Part shown: in pieces, positions 34,940 through 44,871 of the stretch | Numbering within the stretch: position 1 is the first letter of the stretch | Layout: the number at the start of each line of letters is the position of its first letter | NCBI GenBank assembly: GCA_021848365.1 | Contig: JAJZUS010000001.1 | Span: 604,608-668,607, forward strand | DNA from: Actinomycetes bacterium | Lineage (GTDB): Bacteria; Actinomycetota; Acidimicrobiia; Acidimicrobiales; RAAP-2 | DNA: 64,000 bases | Reading direction: 5' to 3' | The notes under the pieces: model-generated | What the model saw: the letters and a program-made list of their open reading frames with translations, nothing else | Database searches by the model: none | What the model was told of the DNA's origin: nothing | Made by a program: the position numbers and the translations under genes

Positions 34940-35470
34940 GTGCTGTCGCCGATCACCGCCGAGCTCCAGCCCCTCGCAACGGGGCACGGACCGGCCATAC
35001 TCGCATTCGAGATCGTGAACCGTTCGTACTTCTCCGCGACCGTCTCCGATCGGGGCGACGAGTACTTCGCGACCTTCGCCGACCGGCTCGAGGAGGCTCT
35101 CGCCGACCAGGCCGCGGACCGCGCCGCCTACTTCGTGCTCGTGGAGCCGGACGGGAGCGTCGTCGGTCGGTTCAACCTCTACGGGATCGTCGACGGCTCG
35201 GCCGAGCTCGGCTACCGCGTCGCCGAGCGCGTCGCGGGGCGGGGCGTCGCGACGGCCGCGGTGCGGGAGCTCTGTCGTTGGGCCGCTGAGGATCGGGGCC
35301 TCACCCGCTTGGTAGCCCGGACGAGCGTGGACCACCGGGCGTCCCAGCGAGTCCTGCTCGCGGCGGGATTCGTCATCGAGGGCCCTACCGATATCGACGG
35401 CCGATCGGCGATCGCCTTTCGACGCGACCTCGCCGGACGGGACGGACCCGACGGGGCTCGTCGGCCGTGA
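34940..35470 (+). CDS. GNAT family N-acetyltransferase
   Basis: A 176-residue acetyltransferase. The acetyl-CoA motif RVAGRGVATAAVREL (Q/RxxGxG/A type) and the later ASQRVLLAAGFVIEG match ribosomal-protein-alanine acetyltransferase-like (RimJ-type) members. Substrate unknown. GTG start with no clear ribosome binding site; a CAGTAT box 6 nt upstream suggests a leaderless message. A terminator hairpin directly follows. Confidence 0.8.
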   Translation: MLSPITAELQPLATGHGPAILAFEIVNRSYFSATVSDRGDEYFATFADRLEEALADQAADRAAYFVLVEPDGSVVGRFNLYGIVDGSAELGYRVAERVAGRGVATAAVRELCRWAAEDRGLTRLVARTSVDHRASQRVLLAAGFVIEGPTDIDGRSAIAFRRDLAGRDGPDGARRP

Positions 35471-35471
35471 G

Positions 35472-35488
35472 CCCGAGGCCACCTCGGG
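35472..35488 (+). terminator. Hairpin after the acetyltransferase gene
   Basis: CCCGAGG (35472-35478) and CCTCGGG (35482-35488) form a perfect 7-bp stem with a CCA loop, beginning 1 nt after the stop codon. No U tract, as is common in high-GC actinobacteria. Confidence 0.55.
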
Positions 35489-35766
35489 GTTAGCTGACTC
35501 AGCAATCGGAGGCGCTTCGGAATCTGGACCGCGTCCGGGCGTTGAAGCTAGTGGGTGCCCCCGGTCTCGTCTCCCCGCTCCCACCCGGCAGGCCGCGCCG
35601 AGTTCCGATGGTCCAGCGAACGCCGCGACACCTACTGCCGAGAGATGCTGAGAGCACGCTCACCTAGTGCGCGTGTCAGCGCATCTGTCGTCACTATCGT
35701 GTCCGAAGAATTGTTTTAGACATTCCATCGAGATTCTTGGCGCAGAGACAGAGATGAGGTCGCTAC

Positions 35767-36765
35767 ATGAAGCGTCCATCGAGAGCCGCTACGACACTCG
35801 TCGCGTCACTGCTCGTCGTCGGCACCGTTGCGGGGGTCGCCACCGCGAGCGCTCGCACGCAACCCAAGTCCTTCTTCGCGTGTGAGAGCGCGACCGGCGA
35901 GGTCACGTCGATCAGCACGTCCTCGCACATCCGGTGTCCCGGAGCGGTGAGAGTGCGGTGGAATTCGACCGGTCCCAGGGGAGCCCGAGGTGCCACGGGC
36001 CCCCAGGGCGTACCGGGTGCGCGCGGTTCACTCTGGTCGACCGGGAGCGGCACGCCCACTGCGACGGGTCAGAACGGCGACCTCTACCTCGACACGTCGT
36101 CGGGCGAGGTTTACGAAGTGGTCTCGGGCACGTGGACGATGGAGGCCAACATCACGGGACCCCAAGGTGCGATGGGTGCCAGAGGCATCTCGGGTTCACA
36201 GGGACTACAGGGACCACAGGGCCCCCAGGGCGTACCGGGTGCGCGCGGTTCACTCTGGTCGACGGGGAGCGGAACGCCCACCGCGACGGGTCAGAGCGGC
36301 GACCTCTACCTCGACACGTCGACCGGTGACGTCTACGAGTTGGTCGCGGCCGCGTGGGTGTTGAAGGCCAACATCAAGGGCCCTCAGGGCGCACAGGGCC
36401 CAAATGGAGTTGTCCGTGACTGTTCGACCAGCTCGTACTACCCAGGAATCGACCTGGCCGGCTGTGATCTCTTCGGGGCGAATCTCACCGGCGCGAATCT
36501 CGCGGGTGCGAATCTCGCAGGCGCGAATCTCAGCCAGTCGTCTCTCAGGCAGGTGGACCTCACCGGCGCGAACCTCGGGGGAGCGAACCTCTTCGAAGCG
36601 GACCTCACCAACGCGAATCTCACCGGCGCGAATCTCGGGGGCGCGAATCTCAGTGAGGCGAATCTCACCGACGCAAGTCTCACCGGCGCAAGTCTCACCG
36701 GCGCTATCTACCTCCTCACTTTGTGCCCGAGCGGTACTACCGCATCTTCCCCCACCACGTGTTGA
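35767..36765 (+). CDS. Secreted protein with collagen-like and pentapeptide repeats
   Basis: A 332-residue exported protein. A signal peptide of about 27 residues ends ATASA. Short collagen-type Gly-X-Y stretches (GPRGARGATGPQGVPGARG; GPQGAMGARGISG; GPQGPQGVPGARG) alternate with two copies of a module starting GSLWSTGSGTPTATGQ and ending in a WTMEANI-like strand. From about residue 230 a pentapeptide-repeat helix follows, built from NLTGA, NLAGA and NLGGA units, ending in a Cys-containing tail. Likely an extracellular structural or adhesive protein; no catalytic motif is seen. Start ATG at 35767 has only a weak GAGG upstream. Confidence 0.8.
   Translation: MKRPSRAATTLVASLLVVGTVAGVATASARTQPKSFFACESATGEVTSISTSSHIRCPGAVRVRWNSTGPRGARGATGPQGVPGARGSLWSTGSGTPTATGQNGDLYLDTSSGEVYEVVSGTWTMEANITGPQGAMGARGISGSQGLQGPQGPQGVPGARGSLWSTGSGTPTATGQSGDLYLDTSTGDVYELVAAAWVLKANIKGPQGAQGPNGVVRDCSTSSYYPGIDLAGCDLFGANLTGANLAGANLAGANLSQSSLRQVDLTGANLGGANLFEADLTNANLTGANLGGANLSEANLTDASLTGASLTGAIYLLTLCPSGTTASSPTTC
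35997..36346 (+). repeat. Duplicated module within the collagen-like gene (222-bp offset)
   Basis: The sequence from 35997 to about 36124 recurs at 36219 to about 36346. The first 40 bases or so are identical, and the rest differ at scattered, mostly third-codon positions. It encodes the Gly-X-Y end plus the GSLWSTGSGTP module. An in-frame internal duplication explains it. Confidence 0.85.
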
Positions 36766-37182
36766 TCCGCCCCGGACGTCACGGAGAGTGGGGGCCGACC
36801 CGTCGGGGTAGCCACCCGATCAGGTGTGAGCCATCGTTCGCGAGTGCGAATGGCGTGCCTCCGACCGTTTCCCGTTCCGGGATCGCCGGGGCATCATGCG
36901 TCAATGACTCCGGGACACCGCGTATTGGGGCGCCCATGACTGCGGCGAACTGCGCCATCGACGTCGTGCCCGGGGAGGCTCCTCAGCTGGGGCCGTAGTG
37001 GTCCCGGCCGGCGTTCCCACGCAGTGGAGGCACCGAATCGCCCTGGGGCAGGTCGGGGACTCCATGAGACCTAGAGCGATGCACGGTGACGTGCGAGCGT
37101 CGTCTGCGCCGCCTCACCCTCGACGACCGCCTCATCGGCCGGAGTGCCGTCGGAGAGCTAGATACGCTGAGGCATCACGGAG
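36766..37182. other. 417-bp gap without a recognisable gene
   Basis: I see no supported gene, hairpin terminator or known regulator site here. One open frame overlaps the end of the previous gene out of frame and ends at 36998, but it lacks a ribosome binding site and family likeness. The stretch lies between the accessory-looking repeat protein and tRNA-Arg, and may be decayed sequence. Confidence 0.4.
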
Positions 37183-37254
37183 TGCCCCCGGCAGGACTCG
37201 AACCTGCGCACCCGGCTCCGGAGGCCGGTGCTCTATCCGCTGAGCTACGGGGGC
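37183..37254 (-). tRNA. tRNA-Arg (anticodon CCG)
   Basis: A 72-nt cloverleaf on the minus strand. The acceptor arm is GCCCCCG/CGGGGGC with discriminator A, the anticodon stem CCGGC/GCCGG holds loop CTCCGGA (anticodon CCG, reading CGG), and the T arm is GCAGG-TTCGAGT-CCTGC. CCA is not encoded. CGG is a common codon in this GC-rich genome. Confidence 0.95.
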
Positions 37255-37302
37255 AGCCCCGACAGCCTACCGGAGTGCGGCCGCGGGGGGACCGGGGCCA
37301 TT

Positions 37303-37308
37303 TACAGT
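37303..37308 (+). promoter_or_regulatory. -10 box for leaderless lysA transcript
   Basis: TACAGT ends 6 nt before the lysA ATG, and no ribosome binding site lies between. Transcription should start at the A of ATG. Confidence 0.6.
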
Positions 37309-37314
37309 TCCCCT

Positions 37315-38586
37315 ATGGCCGTACCCCTCGACCCCGCCCTCCTGCCGGATACCGCCGTGCTCGAGGAGGACGACGTCCGGGTCGGCGGCGTGTCGCTGCG
37401 CGCGCTCGCCGAGGAGTTCGGCACGCCCGTCTTCGTCTACGACGAGGCCACCCTGCGGGCCCGGGCCCGGGCCGCGCGGGCTGCCTTCGACGAGGGCGTC
37501 GCCTACGCCTCCAAGGCCTTCCTCTGCGGAGCGATGGCCCGGCTCGCCGTCGAGGAGGGCCTCGACCTGGACGTGGCGACCGGAGGGGAGCTCGACCTCG
37601 CGCTGCGGGCCGGAGTGCCGGCGTCCCGTCTCGTCCTGCACGGCAACAACAAGTCGCCCGCCGAGCTCGAACGGGCCGTCGGGGTGGGCGTGCGTCGCGT
37701 CGTGGTCGACGGGTTCGACGAGATCGCGCGGTTGGCCGACCTGGTGCCCCCGCGGGGCGTGGACGTCCTGTTGCGGGTGACGCCCGGCGTCGAGGCCCAC
37801 ACCCACGAGTTCGTCCGGACCGGGCAAGAGGACAGCAAGTTCGGGGTCTCGATCTCGACCGGGGACGCCGAGCGTGCGTGGCGCACCCTCACCGACATCC
37901 CCGGGGTACGTCTACGGGGCCTGCACTGCCACATCGGGTCCCAGATCTTCGAGTTCGACGGCTACCGCGCGGCGCTCGAGGTCGTGGGATCGTTCCTCGC
38001 CGGTCGTGATCTCGACGAGCTCTGCGTCGGGGGCGGCCTCGGGGTCGCCTACGTGGCCGACGAGCGCGCGCCCACGATCGCCGAGTGGGGGGCCGCGATC
38101 CGGGCGGGCGCGCACGCCGCGGGGATCGACCCCGCGACCCGACTGACGGCGGAGCCCGGGCGAGCCATCGTCGCTCGGGCCGGTCTCACCGTCTACCGGG
38201 CCGGCACCCGCAAGGTGACCTCGGCGCGCACCTACCTCGCCGTCGACGGGGGGATGAGCGACAACCCCCGGCCCGTCCTCTACGGCTCGGGCTACGAGGC
38301 CTTCGACGTGGCTCGCCCTCGCGAGGAGCGCCCCCAGGCCCTGCGCCTCGTGGGCAAGCACTGCGAGAGCGGGGACGTGATCGTCGACGAGGCCTGGCTC
38401 CCCGCCGCGACGGGCGTCGGCGACCTCGTGGCGACCCCGGTGACCGGGGCCTACGGGTACGCGATGGCCTCCACCTACAACCGCGTCCCTCGCCCTCCCG
38501 TCGTCTTCGTCGCCGACGGACGGGCCCGGCTGGTGGTGCGTCGGGAGACCGTCGACGACCTCGCGCGCCTCGAGGTCGAGTCCTAG
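37315..38586 (+). CDS. lysA: Diaminopimelate decarboxylase
   Basis: A 423-residue PLP enzyme making L-lysine from meso-diaminopimelate, the last step of lysine synthesis. PLP-binding Lys67 lies in YASKAFLC, and the sequences [25 protein letters not shown] (as [12 protein letters not shown]) and [13 protein letters not shown] follow. ATG at 37315 is chosen because of the leaderless -10 box. It starts the actinobacterial lysA-hom-thrC-rho block. Confidence 0.95.
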   Translation: MAVPLDPALLPDTAVLEEDDVRVGGVSLRALAEEFGTPVFVYDEATLRARARAARAAFDEGVAYASKAFLCGAMARLAVEEGLDLDVATGGELDLALRAGVPASRLVLHGNNKSPAELERAVGVGVRRVVVDGFDEIARLADLVPPRGVDVLLRVTPGVEAHTHEFVRTGQEDSKFGVSISTGDAERAWRTLTDIPGVRLRGLHCHIGSQIFEFDGYRAALEVVGSFLAGRDLDELCVGGGLGVAYVADERAPTIAEWGAAIRAGAHAAGIDPATRLTAEPGRAIVARAGLTVYRAGTRKVTSARTYLAVDGGMSDNPRPVLYGSGYEAFDVARPREERPQALRLVGKHCESGDVIVDEAWLPAATGVGDLVATPVTGAYGYAMASTYNRVPRPPVVFVADGRARLVVRRETVDDLARLEVES

Positions 38587-38594
38587 CCACGGGT

Positions 38595-38600
38595 TAGCCT
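38595..38600 (+). promoter_or_regulatory. -10 box for leaderless hom transcript
   Basis: TAGCCT ends 6 nt before the hom ATG at 38607, again without a ribosome binding site. This favours ATG over the in-frame GTG at 38601. Confidence 0.5.
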
Positions 38601-38606
38601 GTGCGA

Positions 38607-39908
38607 ATGGCAAACCCGGTGGTGCGCGTCGGCGTCATCGGCGCGGGCTTCGTGGGCGCCGCGCTGGTGGACATTCTGCTCGACCCGACGCGTCGCGTGG
38701 CCCTCGTCGACGCGGCCACCGCCGAGCTCGAGCTGGTCGGCGTCGCGGTGCGCGACGCCCGACGCGAGCGTCCGGGCGTGCCGCCCGAGCTGGTACGCGC
38801 CGACGCCCGCACCCTGGCCGCCGAGGCGGACATCGACGTCCTCGTCGAGCTGGCCGGGGGGGTCGACGCGGCGGGAGAGTACGTGGAGGCGGCGCTCGGC
38901 CGGGGCGTGTCGGTCGTGACGGCCAACAAGGCCCTGATGGCGAAGCGCGGGACGGCCCTCGCGCGCCTCGCCCACGCCCACGGGGCCGACCTCTTCTACG
39001 AGGCCGCCGTCGGGGGGGCGGTCCCGATCCTGCGGGCCCTGCGCACCTCGCTCGCCGGCGAGCGCATCGAGCGCGTCATGGGCATCGTGAACGGCACGAC
39101 GAACTTCATCCTCTCGGAGATGACCGACCACGGGTCGGACTACGGGGACGCCCTCGCCGAGGCCCAGCGACGCGGCTACGCCGAGGCCGACCCGACGGCC
39201 GACGTCGAGGCCTTCGACGCGGCGGCGAAGGTCCTCATCCTCGCCTCGCTCGCCTTCGGGACCGAGCTGCGCGACGAGACCATCGACCGCCAGGGGATCA
39301 GCGGCGTGCGGGCGCTCGACGTCGAGTTCGCCCGTCGCAACGGCTACGTCATCAAGCTCCTCGGCGTCGCCGAACGGGTCGGCGAGCACGGACTGTCCCG
39401 CCGCGTCCACCCGGCGATGGTGCCGGTCGACCACCCGCTGGCCGCGGTCCACGGGGCGATGAACGCCGTGTTCGTCGAGGGCCAGCGCAGCGGACCGCTG
39501 ATGTGGCTGGGCCAGGGAGCGGGCGGCGCGCCGACCGCGACGGCCGTCCTCGGCGACGTCCTCGACGCGGCGCGCAACCGGGTGAGCGGACGCCACGACG
39601 TGCCCTTCATGGTCGACGACACCCTCGTCCGCGTCCCGGCCGGGGATCTCGAGAGCGTCTTCTACCTCAGCCTCGACGTGGCCGACGAGCCCGGGGTCCT
39701 CGCGGCCGTCGCGGGCGTCTTCGGTCGCCACCGCGTCTCGATCCAGTCGATGGAGCAGTCCGGCTTCGGCGACGAGGCCCGGCTCTCCTTTCTCACCCAC
39801 CGCGCGCTCACGCGCGACGTCGACGCGACCATCGAGGAGCTCTCCCAGCTCGACGTGGTCGACCGGGTGGGAGCCTGTATTCGCGTGATCGAAGGAGGAG
39901 CAGCGTGA
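38607..39908 (+). CDS. hom: Homoserine dehydrogenase
   Basis: A 433-residue NAD(P)-dependent enzyme reducing aspartate semialdehyde to homoserine, for threonine and methionine. The Rossmann motif [13 protein letters not shown] is at the N-terminus, the catalytic domain has [10 protein letters not shown] and [11 protein letters not shown], and a C-terminal ACT domain (from about residue 350, [21 protein letters not shown]) suggests feedback control by threonine. It overlaps thrC by 4 bp. Confidence 0.95.
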   Translation: MANPVVRVGVIGAGFVGAALVDILLDPTRRVALVDAATAELELVGVAVRDARRERPGVPPELVRADARTLAAEADIDVLVELAGGVDAAGEYVEAALGRGVSVVTANKALMAKRGTALARLAHAHGADLFYEAAVGGAVPILRALRTSLAGERIERVMGIVNGTTNFILSEMTDHGSDYGDALAEAQRRGYAEADPTADVEAFDAAAKVLILASLAFGTELRDETIDRQGISGVRALDVEFARRNGYVIKLLGVAERVGEHGLSRRVHPAMVPVDHPLAAVHGAMNAVFVEGQRSGPLMWLGQGAGGAPTATAVLGDVLDAARNRVSGRHDVPFMVDDTLVRVPAGDLESVFYLSLDVADEPGVLAAVAGVFGRHRVSIQSMEQSGFGDEARLSFLTHRALTRDVDATIEELSQLDVVDRVGACIRVIEGGAA

Positions 39909-40942
39909 CCGGTTGGCGGGGACTGCTCGAGGAGTACCGTTCGTGGCTCAACCTGGAGGGGATCGACGAGATCGTCACCCTGCAGGAGGGCAACACCCCC
40001 CTCATTCGGGCCGACCGGCTCTCCGAGCGCCTGGGGGCCGACGTGTGGCTCAAGTTCGAGGGTCTCAACCCGTCCGGCTCCTTCAAGGACCGGGGCATGA
40101 CGATGGCCGTCACGAAGGCGAAGGCCGCCGGGGCGACGACCGTCGTCTGCGGGTCGACGGGCAACACGTCCGCCGCCGCCGCCGCCTACGCGGCGAAGGC
40201 CGGCATGGACTGCGTGGTCCTCGTGCCCGACGGCAAGATCGCCCTCGGCAAGCTGGCCCAGGCCATCGTCTACGGAGCGAAGATCTTCCAGATCCGCGGC
40301 AACTTCGACCAGGCGCTCGACCTCGCGCGCGAGCTGACCCAGCACCTGCCCATCACCATCGTCAACTCGATCAACCCCGACCGGATCGAGGGGCAGAAGA
40401 CGGGGGCCTTCGAGATCGTCGACGTCCTGGGTCACGCCCCCGACATCCTCTCGATCCCGGTGGGCAACGCCGGCAACATCACCGCCTACTGGCGGGGCTT
40501 CCTCCAGTACCACGAGGCGGGGCGCTGCGAGCTGCCCCGGATGTGGGGCTTCCAGGCCGCGGGTGCGGCACCCATCGTGCTCGGCCACCCGGTCACCAAC
40601 CCCGAAACGATCGCCACGGCGATCCGGATCGGCAACCCGGCGAGCTGGGTCCCCGCCCTCGAGGTCATCCACGAGTCGCTGGGGGACATCCGGGCCGTCA
40701 CCGACGAGGAGATCCTCGACGCGTACCACTTCGTGGCCCGCTACGAGTCGATCTTCTGCGAGCCGGCGTCGGCCGCCTCGGTGGCCGGCCTGCTGAAGTA
40801 CGGCGTCCCGGAGGGGGCGACGGTCGTCTGCGTCCTCACCGGCAACGGCCTGAAGGACCCCGACACCGCACTGCGCACGAGCACGAACCCGCCGGTCGTC
40901 GAGCCGACGGTCGAGGCCCTGCTCGGCGCCCTCGGGGGCTGA
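39905..40942 (+). CDS. thrC: Threonine synthase
   Basis: A 345-residue PLP enzyme of the fold type II group, turning O-phosphohomoserine into threonine. PLP Lys61 sits in SGSFKDRGM, the phosphate loop is [14 protein letters not shown], and [14 protein letters not shown] is present. GTG at 39905 is coupled to hom (GTGA) and has a GGAGGAGC ribosome binding site. The homoserine kinase gene thrB, which commonly follows in actinobacteria, is absent from this block. Confidence 0.95.
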   Translation: MTGWRGLLEEYRSWLNLEGIDEIVTLQEGNTPLIRADRLSERLGADVWLKFEGLNPSGSFKDRGMTMAVTKAKAAGATTVVCGSTGNTSAAAAAYAAKAGMDCVVLVPDGKIALGKLAQAIVYGAKIFQIRGNFDQALDLARELTQHLPITIVNSINPDRIEGQKTGAFEIVDVLGHAPDILSIPVGNAGNITAYWRGFLQYHEAGRCELPRMWGFQAAGAAPIVLGHPVTNPETIATAIRIGNPASWVPALEVIHESLGDIRAVTDEEILDAYHFVARYESIFCEPASAASVAGLLKYGVPEGATVVCVLTGNGLKDPDTALRTSTNPPVVEPTVEALLGALGG

Positions 40943-40966
40943 CGACCGTCGCGCCACGCGAGCGGC

Positions 40967-41078
40967 TACACTCCTAGATGTCGCCCGTGGGCCCGCTGGC
41001 CCCGTGGCAGCCGCCCGGCGACATCCTGCGAACTCTTCTCCGCTCCCCGCGTTATCCGGTGGACGAGAAAGGACCTCC
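40967..41078 (+). promoter_or_regulatory. Promoter and leader of rho
   Basis: A TACACT -10 box at 40967-40972 implies a start near 40979 and a leader of about 100 nt before the rho ATG. The leader is C-rich in its second half (ACTCTTCTCCGCTCCCCGCG at 41031-41050), which would suit Rho loading and autogenous attenuation. This role is inferred from other bacteria. Confidence 0.45.
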
Positions 41079-42755
41079 ATGGCTTCCACGCCCTCTCCGG
41101 ATCGCGCGGTGCTCGAAGCGAAGTCGCGCGACGAGCTCCAGACGATCGCCAAGGCCACCGGTGTCGAGGTGAGCGGTCGCGCCACCAAGTCGGCGCTGAT
41201 CGACGCCATCGTCGGTGGTGGCTCCGCCCCCGTCCCTACGCCCGCTCCCGCCGCCAGCCGCGCCGTGCGCTCCCGCCGTACCGTGGCCACCCCGATCGAG
41301 GACCTCGACGACCTGCTCGGCGAGTTCGCTCGCGACGTCCTGCCCGAGGTCGTGCGCGAGGCGGTCGCCGAGCGGCCCGCCGCGACGCGCCCGGCCCCGA
41401 GCTCTCCCGCAGCCAGCGCGCCCGCCCCGGCGGCGTCCGCGGTGAGCGAGGCCCCGGCCGAGCCGGCGCACCGGAGCGGTCGACCCCCGCGTGAGTTCAA
41501 CAACGGCGGCGGTAACGACAGCGCCGGCAACTCGCGTAACCGTCGCAACCGACGCAACCGCAACCGCGATCGCTTCGGCGAGGCGCAGCCCAACGCCGAC
41601 CAGCCCTACTCGGGCGATCTGCTCGACATCGAGGGCCTCCTCGACCTGCGCGACGACGGCTACGGCTTCCTGCGCACGCGCGGCTACCACCCGTCGCCCC
41701 AGGACGTCTACGTCTCGATCAACATGGTGCGCAAGTACGGGCTGCGCAAGGGCGACAGCGTCAGCGGCGGCTACCGTCCGGCGGGTCCGAGCGAGAAGTA
41801 CCCGGCCCTGTTGCGAGTGGACACGGTGGCCGGTCTCGACCCCGAGGTCGCCCGGCTCCGCCCGCGCTTCGAGGACCTCACCCCCCTCTTCCCCGACGAG
41901 AAGCTTCGACTCGAGACCAACGTCGGCAAGCCCGACCTCACCCCGCGGATCGTCGACCTGCTGGCACCCATCGGCAAGGGCCAGCGCGGCCTGATCGTCT
42001 CGCCGCCGAAGGCCGGCAAGACGACGGTGATGAAGCAGATCGCCCAGTCCATCGAGGCGAACAACCCCGAGGTGCACCTCATCGTCCTGCTGGTCGACGA
42101 GCGCCCCGAGGAGGTCACCGACATGCGGCGCAGCGTTCACGGTGAGGTCGTCGCGTCAACCTTCGACCGTCCGGCCGAGGAGCACACCCACGTGGCCGAG
42201 CTCGCCATCGAGCGCGCGAAGCGCCTCGTCGAGCAGGGCCGCGACGTCGTGATCATCCTCGACGGCATCACCCGTCTCGCCCGCGCCTACAACCTGGCCG
42301 CTCCGGCCACCGGGCGCATCATGTCCGGTGGTGTCGACTCCGGAGCGCTCTACCCGCCGAAGAAGTTCTTCGGCGCGGCCCGCAACATCGAAGAGGGCGG
42401 CTCGCTCACCATCCTCGCGACGGCCCTCGTCGAGACGGGGTCGAAGATGGACGAGGTCATCTTCGAGGAGTTCAAGGGCACGGGCAACATGGAGCTGAAG
42501 CTCGACCGGCGTCTCGCCGAGCGTCGCCTCTACCCGGCGATCGACGTGAACGGATCCTCGACCCGTCACGAGGAGCTCCTCTTCGACCGCGACAGCCTGG
42601 CCCAGGTCTGGAAGCTGCGCCGGGTGCTCAACGGGCTCGCGTCGGAGGGCCGCGAGGCCGCCGGCCTCGAGCTCCTGATCGACAAGCTGAAGATGACCCG
42701 CTCGAACGACGAGTTCCTGGCCGAGATCGGCCGGGGGGCCAGCCCGACCAGCTGA
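41079..42755 (+). CDS. rho: Transcription termination factor Rho
   Basis: A 558-residue hexameric RNA helicase. An N-terminal Rho_N helical domain (residues 8-48) is followed by a long low-complexity insert rich in Ala/Pro and then Arg/Asn (about 60-170), as in other actinobacteria. The RNA-binding cold-shock domain has YGFLRTRGY. The ATPase has Walker A PPKAGKTT (Lys314), [14 protein letters not shown], and the Q/R-loop region. ATG at 41079 follows AAAGGACCTCC. Confidence 0.96.
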   Translation: MASTPSPDRAVLEAKSRDELQTIAKATGVEVSGRATKSALIDAIVGGGSAPVPTPAPAASRAVRSRRTVATPIEDLDDLLGEFARDVLPEVVREAVAERPAATRPAPSSPAASAPAPAASAVSEAPAEPAHRSGRPPREFNNGGGNDSAGNSRNRRNRRNRNRDRFGEAQPNADQPYSGDLLDIEGLLDLRDDGYGFLRTRGYHPSPQDVYVSINMVRKYGLRKGDSVSGGYRPAGPSEKYPALLRVDTVAGLDPEVARLRPRFEDLTPLFPDEKLRLETNVGKPDLTPRIVDLLAPIGKGQRGLIVSPPKAGKTTVMKQIAQSIEANNPEVHLIVLLVDERPEEVTDMRRSVHGEVVASTFDRPAEEHTHVAELAIERAKRLVEQGRDVVIILDGITRLARAYNLAAPATGRIMSGGVDSGALYPPKKFFGAARNIEEGGSLTILATALVETGSKMDEVIFEEFKGTGNMELKLDRRLAERRLYPAIDVNGSSTRHEELLFDRDSLAQVWKLRRVLNGLASEGREAAGLELLIDKLKMTRSNDEFLAEIGRGASPTS

Positions 42756-42797
42756 ACGTAGAAGCGTCTAGACTGTTCCCTCGCACGAAGGAGTCCC

Positions 42798-43019
42798 ATG
42801 AAGACCGAGATCCACCCCGCGTACGTCGACTGCACGGTCACGTGCTCGTGCGGCAACACCTTCACCACGCACTCGACGAAGTCGGAGCTCCACGTCGAGC
42901 TCTGCAACAACTGCCACCCCTTCTTCACCGGTAAGCAGAAGCTGGTGGACACCGGTGGTCGCGTCGAGCGCTTCCAGCGCCGCTACGCCAAGACCGCGGC
43001 GAGGGCGCGCAAGGCCTAG
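42798..43019 (+). CDS. rpmE: 50S ribosomal protein L31 (zinc type)
   Basis: A 73-residue ribosomal protein. Cys16, Cys18, Cys36 and Cys39 make this the zinc-binding C+ form rather than the zinc-independent paralogue. A TAGACT box at 42769-42774 and a GAAGGAG ribosome binding site precede the ATG. It ends 6 nt before prfA. Confidence 0.96.
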   Translation: MKTEIHPAYVDCTVTCSCGNTFTTHSTKSELHVELCNNCHPFFTGKQKLVDTGGRVERFQRRYAKTAARARKA

Positions 43020-43025
43020 TTCGCG

Positions 43026-44099
43026 GTGGCCTCGCTCGACGAGACCCTCGCGACCGTCGAGGGGGAGCTGCGCGACGTCGAGGCCGCCCTGGCGGACCCC
43101 TCGGTCGTCGCCGATCGGAACCGACTGCGGGACCTCTCGCGTCGCCACAAGGAACTCGCCGAGATCGACGCCGCCTGGCGACGCGTGCGTCGGGCCCGCG
43201 AGGACGTGGCGACGGCCCGCGAGATGCTGGGTGGCGCCTCGGGCGAGGAGCGCGAGCTCTGGCGCGAGGAGCTGAGCGCCGCCGAGGAGGCCCTCGCGCC
43301 CCTCGAGGAGGAGCTCGAGACCCTGCTCCTGCCCCGGGACCCGAACGAGGGCCGCAACGTGATCATGGAGATCCGCGGGGCCGAGGGCGGTGAGGAGGCC
43401 AACCTCTTCGCCGGCGACCTCGCCGCCATGTACCGCCGCTACGCCGCCCGTCGCGGCTGGAAGCTCGAGGTCATCGAAGAGCGACCCTCGGACCAGGGCG
43501 GCCTCGACGAGGCCACCTACCTCATTAAGGGCGAGGACGCCTGGACCCGGCTCGAGCAGGAGGCCGGCGTCCACCGCGTCCAACGCGTCCCGGTGACGGA
43601 GGCGAAGGGCCGCGTTCACACCTCGTCGGCGACCGTGTCGGTCCTACCCGAGGCCGAGGAGGTCGACGTCGAGATCGACCCCAACGACCTGCGCATCGAT
43701 GTCTACCGCTCCTCGGGACCCGGGGGCCAGAGCGTCAACACCACCGACTCCGCGGTGCGCATCACGCACCTGCCGACCGGCATCGTCGTCTCGATGCAGG
43801 ACGAGAAGAGCCAGATCCAGAATCGCGCGAAGGCCCTCATCGTCCTGCGCTCGCGACTGTTGAAGGCGGCCCAGGAGGCCCAGGCGAGCGAGCTCGGGGA
43901 CCTGAAGCGCTCCCAGTTGGGCGGCGGCGGGCGCTCGGAGAAGATCCGGACGTACAACTTCAAGGAGAACCGGGTCACCGACCACCGGGTCAACGTCACC
44001 ACCTACGCCCTCGACGAGGTGCTGAACGGCGACCTCGACGCCTACGTCGACGCGCTCATGGCCGACAAGCGAGCCCGCCAGCTCGCGGCCCGTGCCTAG
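43026..44099 (+). CDS. prfA: Peptide chain release factor 1
   Basis: A 357-residue class I release factor reading UAA and UAG. The peptidyl-hydrolysis motif GGQ is at residues 233-235, exactly as in E. coli RF1. The codon-recognition motif is of the PxT type ([10 protein letters not shown]), which excludes RF2. GTG start is assigned 6 nt after rpmE. It is followed immediately by prmC, whose product methylates the GGQ glutamine. Confidence 0.95.
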   Translation: MASLDETLATVEGELRDVEAALADPSVVADRNRLRDLSRRHKELAEIDAAWRRVRRAREDVATAREMLGGASGEERELWREELSAAEEALAPLEEELETLLLPRDPNEGRNVIMEIRGAEGGEEANLFAGDLAAMYRRYAARRGWKLEVIEERPSDQGGLDEATYLIKGEDAWTRLEQEAGVHRVQRVPVTEAKGRVHTSSATVSVLPEAEEVDVEIDPNDLRIDVYRSSGPGGQSVNTTDSAVRITHLPTGIVVSMQDEKSQIQNRAKALIVLRSRLLKAAQEAQASELGDLKRSQLGGGGRSEKIRTYNFKENRVTDHRVNVTTYALDEVLNGDLDAYVDALMADKRARQLAARA

Positions 44100-44871
44100 C
44101 GGGGCGGTCGAGGGGTTGGCCGCCCACGAGGCGCGCTGGCTCGAGGAGGAGTTCGGCCACGACCCCGCGGCCCTCGCCGAAGCGATCGAGCGACGCCGCG
44201 CGCACGAGCCGCTGCAGTACGTCCTCGGCCACTGGCCCTTTCGCCGTCTCGACCTCGTCGTCGACCGTCGCGTCCTGATCCCGCGCTTCGAGACCGAGGG
44301 CCTGGTCGACGTCGCCCTCGCCGCCCTCGGGGAACGCGAGCGCGTCCTCGTCGTCGACCTGGGCTGCGGGAGTGGGGCGATCGGGCTCGCCCTGGCGAGC
44401 GAACTCGCGGCCCGCGACGTCCGCGTGGAGCTCTACGCCGTCGACCTCAGCGAGGACGCCCTCGACGTCGCGCGGGAGAACGCGCGCCGCTGCGGCGTCA
44501 CGGCGCAGTGGCGTCGCGGCTCCTGGTACGCGGCGCTCGAGCCCGAGCTCGCGGGCCGCGTCGACCTCATCGTCGCGAACCCGCCCTACGTCGCCGCCGC
44601 CGAGATGCCCGCGCTCGCCCCCGAGCTCGCGTTCGAACCCCGCGGCGCCCTCGTCGCGGAGGACACCCCGGCGTCGCCGGGCTTCGCCGATCTCGCCGAG
44701 GTGATCGCCGGTGCGGCGCACTGGCTGGCGCCCGGCGGGGTGCTCGTGGCCGAGCACGGTGCGGACCAGGGCGACGCCATCCTCGCCGCGGCGCGCGCCG
44801 CCGGGTTGCGTGACGCGATCGACCACCTCGACCTCGCCGGCCGGGCGCGCGTCCTGGAGGCTCGGCGATGA
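44092..44871 (+). CDS. prmC: Release factor glutamine methyltransferase PrmC
   Basis: A 259-residue SAM-dependent enzyme that N5-methylates the Gln of the GGQ motif in release factors. It has the short N-terminal helical domain, [15 protein letters not shown] motif [15 protein letters not shown] and catalytic NPPY at 163-166. The GTG start overlaps the end of prfA by 8 bp. Confidence 0.93.
   Translation: MPSGAVEGLAAHEARWLEEEFGHDPAALAEAIERRRAHEPLQYVLGHWPFRRLDLVVDRRVLIPRFETEGLVDVALAALGERERVLVVDLGCGSGAIGLALASELAARDVRVELYAVDLSEDALDVARENARRCGVTAQWRRGSWYAALEPELAGRVDLIVANPPYVAAAEMPALAPELAFEPRGALVAEDTPASPGFADLAEVIAGAAHWLAPGGVLVAEHGADQGDAILAAARAAGLRDAIDHLDLAGRARVLEARR

Noticed and set aside
36480-36710. 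Short-period tandem DNA repeat as a mobile or CRISPR-like element
   Set aside because: The 15-bp periodicity is that of pentapeptide codons in an intact reading frame.
36723-36998. A 91-codon plus-strand gene after the pentapeptide protein
   Set aside because: It starts out of frame inside the previous gene, has no ribosome binding site and no recognisable sequence.
43026-44099. Release factor 2
   Set aside because: The recognition motif is PxT type rather than SPF, there is no frameshift site, and rpmE and prmC flank it as for prfA.
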